64,000 bases of DNA, from positions 5,726,001 to 5,790,000 of the forward strand of contig WPIO01000001.1 of assembly GCA_009760855.2 (NCBI GenBank). Direction: 5' to 3'. The translations under genes were made by a program, and so were the position numbers. The number at the start of each line of letters is the position of its first letter. The stretch's first letter is position 1. Of this stretch, positions 57,091 to 64,000 are shown in pieces. The DNA is from Cristatella mucedo (lineage: Eukaryota; Bryozoa; Phylactolaemata; Cristatellidae). The notes under the pieces are model-generated. The model worked only from the letters and a program-made list of their open reading frames with translations, was not told the origin of the DNA and made no database searches.

Positions 57091-60000
57091 CTCAACAATC
57101 TCTGGAAACAGTTCAACAAAAGTCATATCTGAGAGGTTGAAATTCACACTGTCACGCGCCAGTTGCCTTCTCTGCAACAAACGTTGTTAACGTTAAAAAG
57201 CCAGATTGAATTTTGTAAGTTAGGCAAAAGACGAGAATATGCTTGCCAGCACGTCTTGTTAGCAGTAACACAGCAGCGTAATGATAGCGGTTTAGTCAAG
57301 ACGCAAAGCCTTACCTTTGCCTCTGTCTCAAAGATGCTTCCGTGTGTCAGGGTATCTTCTTGCTGTTAGAAACGACGAAAGATTTTAGTACATCGGCTAA
57401 TTACGAGATGTGCGCTTAGCTCGGCGAGTTATTACCATAAAACTGTGTAAGCCTGTCAAAATTGTAGACACTGAGTTCGATGGACTCCATGTCTCCGGAT
57501 GGTAGTCGCTAATTGAAGAAATGCACAGTCTCTCGTTGACCTTGAAACGGCCGTTGGGAGTTAACATCTTTACGCCAGGAGGTTTGAAAGGATAGTCACC
57601 AGGAAACAGAAGCGTACCGTGATAGTAGCCACCTGATAGGTAAGCAAAAGTGTTACTGCTACGTATTTGCCGAAGCTGCTTTCTTGGAAAGAATGCGAGC
57701 GAGCACTGATCATAAATTACAGGAACACGCTGCAAATTCTAGTTGGAAAATTCTAGTACTCGTAAATAAGTTTTAGCAGATATTTTGTATAGTGCTCGTT
57801 TGCCCGCTTCGCAAGCTCTATGAAAAACTGTATAGTTACGCAGCTTAGCCGTGGCTGTTGAGCATTCTCACGGCATTCTGGATTACCCAGACAGCTTAGT
57901 CTCAGATCTAGAGACTCAACAGTATCCAGTGTCTACATAAATGAATGCAATCTCTATCACCTTAAGGCACACACTAATTGTAATATGGTCTGTAATTCGT
58001 AACACAAGCTATTTTTGGCAGTCAGCACTCGATGCCTAGCGTATCACGAGTCCAACATACACTATTACACAGTCTGAATCGGTGAAGACGTCCGGTAAAG
58101 AATTCTGCCATTTTCCAAGTGACCATGAAGTAACACTAACTTACTAACTTACTTACTTACTAACAACTAACTTACTAGTTATGGGAAAACCCAGTGTGAT
58201 TCAGGGATTGGAAAGGCTGTCTCTCAAAATTGGCTCTGCCAGCATATCTCCTGTCGAATCAGCTCGAAATCTAGGTGTCATATTCCAAAGCGACCTCTCG
58301 CTAGACGACCATATCAGCTCCACAGTCAAATCTGCCTATTTTCAGCTTCCTAACATTGCTAAAATTCGGGCTTGTTTAGATAAGGATACCACGTCTAAGT
58401 TGGTCCATGCATTCGTGACATCTCGTCTCGACTTCTGCAACTCACTGCTTACTGGCCTACCAGCATGTGCGATCAGGCGATTGCAGCTGGTGCAAAACTC
58501 TGCAGCTAGGCTTGTCTTTCGTGAGCGTCGCAGTTGCCACGTTACTCCATTTCTCGCCGACCTGCACTGGCTACCAGTCAAGCAACGGATCGACTTCAAG
58601 GTTTCGTCGCTCACTTTTCGGTCACTTCATTGGTTGGCTCCAGCCTATCTCTCAGATCTACTCCCCCCACCAGGCCAAGCATCGTACCACCCGCTTTTCG
58701 GAATCCAACAGTCTAGAAAAACCTTGTACAAACCTCAAATCCTTTGGAGACCGTGCATTTAGTTCGTATGCTCCCAAAGCTTGGAACTCCCTCGCGACTT
58801 GCATCAGAGCATCTCCTGACTTGACCACATTTAAAAAGAACTTAAACACCTATTTAGGACAGCCTTTAGTGGGTCCCTGTGATTCGTCCTTCACGTGCTT
58901 ATGCGTGCTGACACTGTGCATGCTGCCACTAACCACATTTGCATGCCGACCCTGTGCATGTCACCCATAACCATGTTATTCATTTTGTTTGTTTATCAAG
59001 CTTGATTTTACTTACCATTCAATTGCATTTCCCTTTGCAGCAAATGTAAAGCGCCTAGAAAGAGATTAAGTTCTCTGAGGACGCTTTATCAAGTACATTA
59101 TTATTATAACACTTTTAGCAGCTGAAGGTGTGATGAATTCATCACGTGTCCTTTACGTGAACAACCGGCCCATCGCCGGAGTTGTACGCAAAACGGCAAA
59201 ATCTCTTGTGGCAGTTGCTATTGCGACATGCTACTAGCACCTATAATCCTGTGCACCACAGAATGCCAGGGATTGCCAAGGATTTCACGAACCTGGACTC
59301 AATGCCATACGGTTAGCCGTCGCAGTGAGCCACGCTGTGCTAATCCAAAGGATAACGCTCAGCTGTTTCAAGAGTCTCACGTCTACAGCGGCAGAAGATC
59401 CCTGGCAGCCTTCACCTCCCAGAGCAGCAGCAGGCTGTACAGAATTGTCTGCTGCTGCTCTGGAACCCACGACCTAGGATCGAAAAGTGTGAGCACCGAA
59501 CTGGGCCGAGACACAACATCTACTGCATATTACAGCATAAGCCCGCTTATAAATATCCACCGAAGCCGAAGTATGAAATTCTTTATCGATCTGTCTGCCT
59601 ATCTATCTACCTATGCTGCGTCCCCACGTAAAAAGTAAATATGAATCTCCTATCCATGGAAGCCGGAAGTTGCCAGAACTGCAGAATTTCGCATATGAGC
59701 AGGAGTCCTGTGGCCATAATGGTGTGCAGCACTGCTCATTCCTCCTTTGGACTGATAGCAATGACTACAGTAACGACAGACACCGAGACAGAGAGTCAAA
59801 GTAATTGATTATCAGAGGCAGCATCGCCTCATTGCCGAATCAGCAGCATCTGCACGCTCGTGCGTACTCATAGCGGCACACACGCGGTGCGGTGTGCACT
59901 GTGGAAATAGTAAGCGTTCGAACTGTATAATTAGCGAAGGCGAAAGTAGAAGTAGCGCCCGACGTACGACTTGCCTGCATATGGTGTGTTTGGCGAACCC

Positions 60001-60368
60001 TTCAGAACGTAGCGCCTACAAAAAATGCTCAGATTAAGAAGGCAGAAAATGCTGCTGGTGGTAGTCTGCAAAACGTGTCAGCTAAGGAAAAAGTGCCCCC
60101 CCAGTCGATGCAGGTTAGGCCGAAGGTCGGCCTAAGGGGAGCCTGGGGGCAGAATAGATAGGTTAGAATAGGGGGCAGAATAATTAGGGGGGCAGAATAG
60201 ACAGGTTAGAGCTTCGCATACAATCGCCAACAAAATTCGCCAACATTACCATTCCAGCATGTTTTCTGGCACAGGTCTTGCGACGGCGAACGACAGAGGC
60301 TCCTTAATCATGCACAGATAATCTCGCTTGAGTCTTGTCGTTGCAGTGATAGGCTGCGCTGATGCCAT
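57091..60368 (-). CDS. UBE2J2: UBE2J2-type (Ubc6 family) ubiquitin-conjugating enzyme E2, partly recovered
   Basis: Ubc6/UBE2J2 enzymes are ER-membrane E2s that pass ubiquitin to ER-associated degradation ligases. Exons on the - strand: 60368-60250 ([17 protein letters not shown] … ENMLEW), 57632-57436 ([20 protein letters not shown] … [15 protein letters not shown] … [13 protein letters not shown]), 57362-57315 ([16 protein letters not shown]) and 57171-57091 ([15 protein letters not shown] … ELFPEIVE). All have GT-AG boundaries and match UBE2J2 exon by exon. The catalytic Cys is in NERLCIS. The first exon ends in phase 2 and the next starts in phase 1, so an unfound exon of about 41 nt must encode the family's HYVVRGPE…PYEG stretch. 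Differences: one extra Ser after the active site ([13 protein letters not shown]) and N for the usual W before SVSTIL. The C-terminal anchor was not found; see 53015-53050. L2 and SINE copies fill the introns. It could be a diverged paralogue rather than the main gene. Confidence 0.85.
58138..58178. repeat. CTTA/CTAA short tandem repeat
   Basis: Imperfect units of 'ctta' and 'ctaa' abut the 5' end of the following L2 copy. Confidence 0.75.
58180..59112 (+). mobile_element. L2-like LINE 3' half, best-preserved copy
   Basis: An open frame of 193 codons (58181-58762) carries '[20 protein letters not shown]', '[20 protein letters not shown]', '[14 protein letters not shown]', '[20 protein letters not shown]', '[20 protein letters not shown]' and '[17 protein letters not shown]'. 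A frameshift near 58680 leads into '[20 protein letters not shown]' and '[12 protein letters not shown]' to about 58970. The 3' UTR and tail 'gcgcctagaaagagattaag' with (TTA)n follow. It is the C-terminal third of ORF2 of an L2/CR1-group LINE, 5'-truncated, in intron 1 or 2 of UBE2J2. This copy is a good reference for the family in this window. Confidence 0.93.
59325..59500 (-). mobile_element. tRNA-derived SINE, diverged
   Basis: On the - strand 'ggtgctcacacttttcgatc', B-box-like 'gtgggttccagagcagcag', a CAG-rich body and 'aggctgccagggatcttctg' with 'ccgctgtag' follow the family order. The B box is damaged. Confidence 0.6.
59501..60240. other. UBE2J2 intron sequence, no other feature except minisatellite
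   Basis: No conserved exon was found on either strand, although the missing short UBE2J2 exon should lie between 57633 and 60249. The minisatellite at 60125-60212 is listed separately. Confidence 0.45.
60125..60212. repeat. Minisatellite, GGGGGCAGAATA-type units
   Basis: Three or four imperfect units of 'gggggcagaatag' plus 'ataggttagaat' occur in tandem just downstream (in - strand sense) of the first UBE2J2 exon. Confidence 0.8.
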
Positions 60369-61170
60369 CTTCGGGGGAACCTGCAAGCGGTCTTCTTCGC
60401 AATTCGCAATGAGCCAGCGAGCGTTCTGCCGTTGGCGAGCACCTGTTTGTGCGAACTCCGTCCAGGTAGCAAAACTGCCTGCACATAAAAGCCAGACGAG
60501 TAAAGGCTCGAATGCACGCGATTTTGCCGGCGAAGCCTCGCAGCTCACGATGGTGCGGTCCTCGAGAGTGCATCGACGGGAGAAAAGGCGTGAGAGACAG
60601 ACAAGCGCGAACCTGCTATCCTGGCTTTGGCCATTTCGGGTAGCGGCACAACTCGTGCACAACTGTGTGCAAAGACCTAAAGCTCTCGATACGCCAACGA
60701 TAAATACAATGCACAGCGCTCGCTATTCTGCAAGAAGCTCTAACGATATTACGCAGCGTTACAGCGTGCGAGACAAGCGCGTCTGCTACTCTAGCTCGCC
60801 TGTCCTACGGAAACAAGGCATAACGCCGAATGCAAGCTACCTTTGCCAATGCACGTCTTCGCAGCAGACGGCAAGATTGCAGCTCGTAAGCAGGGGGTAG
60901 CGATTGGCCAGGCCGCGCGCGCGACTTACACTCTCGTCCTGCGAAGCACGGGCTCTCGAGGTTGCCTGAGACAGGGGTGAATTATGGTGGACAATCGACG
61001 ACTACGAGCTCCTGTTGCTATGGCCGGGAGACCCTCCCTAGTTCGGGTAGCGGCAAAACGGTGCAGCATGCAAATGCCTAAAGCTAGTAGTGCACAAACA
61101 ATAACGATGCAGCGCTCGTTATTCTGCAGGAAGCGCTAACGACAACACCGCGCTAGAAAAGGCACAGGCG
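60369..61170 (-). promoter_or_regulatory. UBE2J2 5' UTR and upstream region with duplicated segment
   Basis: The block 5' of the UBE2J2 start codon is CpG-rich. A CCAAT box on the - strand (reverse of 'gattgg', 60903-60908) lies about 540 bp upstream of the ATG. Two diverged direct copies of about 135 bp, each with 'cgggtagcggca', 'cctaaagct' and 'cgctc(g/a)...attctgca(a/g)gaag', lie at about 60627-60760 and 61018-61150. The transcription start is unknown. Confidence 0.5.
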
Positions 61171-61269
61171 ATACCCGGTAGTAGCGCGGCTAATGCAGCA
61201 GGTGACTTCCACCAGAATCGTTTACAGGCGGACAGCAGCTCGCGCTCAGCTCGGGGACTCGTCGACCGG

Positions 61270-61445
61270 CAGACCGTTAGTAATAATAATAATAATAAAA
61301 AATACACTTGATAAAGCGCCCTCAGAGAACTCAATCTCTTTCTAGGCGATTCACATTTGCTGCAGAGGGAAGCGCGATTGAATGGTGAGTAATATCGTGC
61401 TCGATAAACAGCACGAGAGCCGCTGCGGTGAAACCCCCGTGCCTC
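61270..61445 (-). mobile_element. L2-like LINE 3' tail
   Basis: After a TAATAATAATAATAA run comes the reverse-complement tail 'ccctcagagaactcaatctc' with 'tttctaggcgattcacattt' and about 70 bp of 3' UTR. It is sharply 5'-truncated. Confidence 0.85.
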
Positions 61446-61549
61446 ACAAAATGGCCAGGTCGTAAGTCTTACAAAAATCTCGTTCCTACCTTATCGTAAA
61501 TAGCGCTGCTCGAAGGCCTCGGCCCAATCGCGGCCGTCTCGTCAACGGC

Positions 61550-62470
61550 TCTCAGGTATAATTCAGGGGCCACACTCAGAGTTCGCAAAAGCGAGGCTCG
61601 GTACCAGGTGGTCTACAGCGGCGGCGTTGGCGGCGGCGTAGACGGCGGCGGCGGCGGCGGGGAGGTGGCCGCGATATCGGCTCTCCTACTGACGCTGCCG
61701 CTTACGATAGTCGCCCAAGTTACGAGGCGAAACTCTAGCGAAGCCAGGCGTGCAGCCTCGGTGCAGCTGCGGGACCGGCGAGCCGGACAAAGACGACAGA
61801 CGCCTCGACTCCGCACCGGCCGAGGTTTCTAGCCGGCCGCCGCCGACCGCGGGCCGGCGGCAGCAGCAGCAGCAGCGGCCACCCTCAGCTGCCCGCGCGT
61901 ACGCTACGCTAATACGCACCGCTATCGCAAGCCGTCGAGTTTTCGTGCGCGTTCCGATCGTCGTCGCCGAAGCAGGCGCGAGCGGGCGGCGGCGGCCGTC
62001 TCTCTGGCGCAGGGGCCGTGAGCGGCCGGGAAGCGGTGCAACCCGGTCGTTTATTCCTACGCGCGGCTGTCGGCCGGCGGGCTAATGCTCTGACCCTGAC
62101 GGCCGCGGCCTCCGCGCGCGCGCGGGACTTGAGCCGGCCGACCCACCGGACATGCGTCTGGGTAGCGAAGGTAGCGCGAGACAACGTTTCTTTCGGCGAG
62201 CTAAGAGACGGCAAGGAGACCGGCCGCCGCAAGTCGATAGAAAAGGGCCGTCCTACGCAAGGTGGTGTTTGCGACGCGCGAGCACTCGGTCTCAAGCTGG
62301 AGCCTGCGTGTCGCCGGGATTAACAGTATCTGTGAGCGGCATTGTCTGTGAGCGCCTGGTTCCGAACGAATCGCAGGCCAGTCTCAGTGCCCCCTCCCCT
62401 TGTCGTGAATTAAACGACCTCGGGTGCACGCACGCCGCGCGCCGTCCGAGAAGAATCTAGATGCCGGGTG
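61550..62470. promoter_or_regulatory. CpG island without an assigned gene
   Basis: About 900 bp is strongly GC- and CpG-rich, including a GGC/GGCGGC tract (61617-61662) and a short CAG tract (61860-61876). Frames across it are Arg/Ala/Pro-rich on both strands and resemble no protein. It could be a promoter or first non-coding exon of a gene leaving the window, or a more distal UBE2J2 start. The sequence alone does not decide. Confidence 0.45.
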
Positions 62471-62640
62471 ATTGCGATACTGGCGCGCTTGCGTTCGGTG
62501 GGGCGGGCTGGTTAGGGCGCTCGAAGGTCGATTGACCCGGGGTTCGTGGGTTGTGCGTCCGGCGGAGAGCCGTGCGGCTCTCCTCTCAAAATACGCACTG
62601 TAGCTCGATCTTTGGCGGTAGAATCTTTAGGTCGTCGCTT

Positions 62641-64000
62641 CAGAGGCGCAGTGAGACGCTTCGGCGCCCGGGGTACAAAGCTAAAAGTGGTGCCCCCTAC
62701 CCTTGGCGAAAATTGCTGCAAAATAGTGCACTACAGAAGAAATGCAAAAAGCACACACTAGCAGGCATGTTGAGTCGAGAAAGTTATATAAACTGCAGCA
62801 AAGGTACAAGGTAGCTATCACACCTTTAACTTGGGTCAATTTTTCTGGCCTTGAACGTGGCAATCTGGTCTATTAGTGTTTGAAAGTCAACAGTTCCCGT
62901 TTTTCTTTCTCTATGTTTAGCAAGGCCAAATAGGAAAGTCGATCGTACCCCATTGATACTCCCAGATAAGAAAAATTATCTTCAGCTTGCTAAAGGAACG
63001 CGCACAACTGGCAACTGATACAGCTATAGTGAGAAGAACTTGCAAGGCAACTCTCAAATTAAGAAACACATCTTCTCCACAACTGACAATTAAAGACACG
63101 AGCTCCAAATTTGTCTTTAGGGCCTAGTCGTGACGTGTGGCAAGAAGCATTTTAATCACATATTTCATTGTATAGCTCCGTTCCATCAGTGTCTGAACTG
63201 GCATCTTGGCATCAAGATCTGCGAGCCAAGAAAACCCAGTTGTAATTTCTTGTCGGAGACGGTCTATGCTGTCCTTAATGATTCTTGAAATCTCCTCTCC
63301 TCAGCCGTTAGACCAACATCTTGACAGAGTTCTCCAGGCAGCTGTGTCCTCCTTCGGCGGATTCTTCGTTCAACTGCAACTCCCCAAAATTCACATCTTA
63401 TGGCATCAATTAGGGATTCCTGGCACAGGTCTTCTTGAAGTCTTGACAACTCAATCTCAAGAGAGTGGAGGTCACAAGAGGTGTCTTTGAAGTTTATTTT
63501 TGGATTCTGTAGCCTTTTATGAAGGTGGTCATTCTTCCTTATGATGCTGTACCAAAATGGTAACAGAGCCAAAAAGTTAAATTTCGAAATACAATGTAGG
63601 AGACTGCCAGCTTCACTTCTTGTTTCCAGTGTTCCGCTTGTGTCCTCAGACAGTTGCTCCAAAAGATCTTCAATTCTGTTCAGTCCGTCATTGATAGCTT
63701 TCATACCTTCCACTCTTGCACTCATCCTTGTTGCTAAGTCACGTGTGCCCGTGATGGCTAAGACTTTTTTCAATTCTTTCCACCTAAGAGTTGATCTTGA
63801 AAAGAATAAGTAGGGCTCTCTACTGCTCCAAAAAAGGTAATGACAACGGGAGATCCGGCCAGGTTCAAGCTGTGGTTATCACAGCTTACAAAAATTGCCT
63901 TCACATTTCTGTACAGAGTTCTATTTTGTACACCAGATATGACTGCTGCTTCGTTGTAGCACAGCCGGTAAAGTAAGCCTAGCTTGTGTGGTCTGGTAGT
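62641..64000 (-). mobile_element. hAT-2, ZMYM1-like hAT transposase relic, 3' part, running off the window
   Basis: The left end is 'cagaggcgcagtgagacgc' with 'cggcgcccggggtacaaag', a typical hAT terminus. On the - strand from 64.0 kb: 'VKAIFVSCDNHSLNLAGSPV' (CxxHxLNL-type motif) and 'KVLAITGTRDLATRMSARVE' (the T-R-W-SAR region, W replaced by M). A charged 169-codon frame continues to 63264. Then come 'DLDAKMPVQTLMERSYTMKY' and the dimerisation domain 'FLNLRVALQVLLTIAVSVAS' with 'CARSFSKLKI', frameshifted into 'YDRLSYLALLNIEKEKRELL'. It is a hAT transposase related to domesticated ZMYM-type proteins, with at least two frame breaks. The 5' part lies outside the window. Confidence 0.85.

Noticed and set aside
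59685-59725. Possible missing UBE2J2 exon reading [10 protein letters not shown] on the - strand
   Set aside because: It resembles the expected HYVVRGPE…PYEG only in a few residues and lacks the needed phase and a good acceptor-donor pair.
60328-60900. 190-codon + strand frame opposite the first UBE2J2 exon
   Set aside because: It overlaps the conserved - strand exon, has no recognisable domain, and lies in CpG-rich DNA where long chance frames are common.
62500-62565. tRNA-like stretch with 'ctggttagggcgctcg' and 'ggggttcgtggg'
   Set aside because: A-box- and B-box-like words are present, but no complete cloverleaf or recurring SINE body follows. It is too weak to call.

Overview
The window is animal nuclear DNA, most likely from an invertebrate. 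It has split genes with GT-AG introns, one LINE-, SINE- and DNA-transposon-rich intron after another, long dinucleotide microsatellites and GC-rich promoter regions. There are no operons or bacterial features. I cannot name the species from sequence alone. A single-copy-type Hook gene and this mix of CR1/L2-group LINEs, tRNA-derived SINEs, hAT and Tc1 elements would fit a chelicerate or a mollusc, but that is inference. Three protein-coding genes can be supported. (1) CDC5L, the Myb-domain spliceosome (Prp19/NineTeen complex) protein, lies on the + strand at 2966-24350. I could assemble 15 coding exons into an uninterrupted 813-residue reading frame with consistent splice phases; one intron is of the GC-AG type. 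(2) HOOK, the dynein-adaptor and microtubule-tethering protein, lies on the + strand at 31792-46370, with 8 coding exons and 734 residues, also with consistent phases. (3) A UBE2J2/Ubc6-type ER-associated ubiquitin-conjugating enzyme lies on the - strand. Coding exons are seen at 60368-60250, 57632-57436, 57362-57315 and 57171-57091, with a tentative last exon at 53050-53015. A short exon (about 41 nt by phase) between the first two was not found. Layout: 1-1980 holds a LINE fragment and otherwise nothing recognised. 1985-2965 is the GC-rich 5' region of CDC5L. 2966-24430 is CDC5L, its introns carrying a Tc1 relic, L2-like LINE fragments, SINEs and a SPIN-like hAT MITE. 24480-31040 is intergenic, with a hAT transposase relic split by what looks like a solo LTR, then SINE and L2 copies. 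31040-31791 is the GC-rich 5' region of HOOK. 31792-46370 is HOOK, with a second Tc1 relic, a roughly 220-bp GA microsatellite, SINEs and L2 copies. 47240-50620 is a 5'-incomplete LINE of another CR1/L2-group family, on the - strand, carrying a SINE. 50.6-57 kb is repeat-rich and includes a second SPIN-like MITE with a near-perfect 8-bp target duplication and L2 copies nested in each other. 57091-61000 is the UBE2J2 core and its duplicated upstream region. 61550-62470 is a second CpG-rich block with no gene recognised. 62641-64000 is the 3' part of a hAT element running off the window. The three host genes act in unrelated processes (splicing, dynein transport, ER-associated ubiquitination), and nothing suggests they are co-regulated. 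The most interesting content is in the mobile elements: SPIN-type MITEs, known elsewhere for horizontal transfer among animals, and several precisely readable nested insertions.
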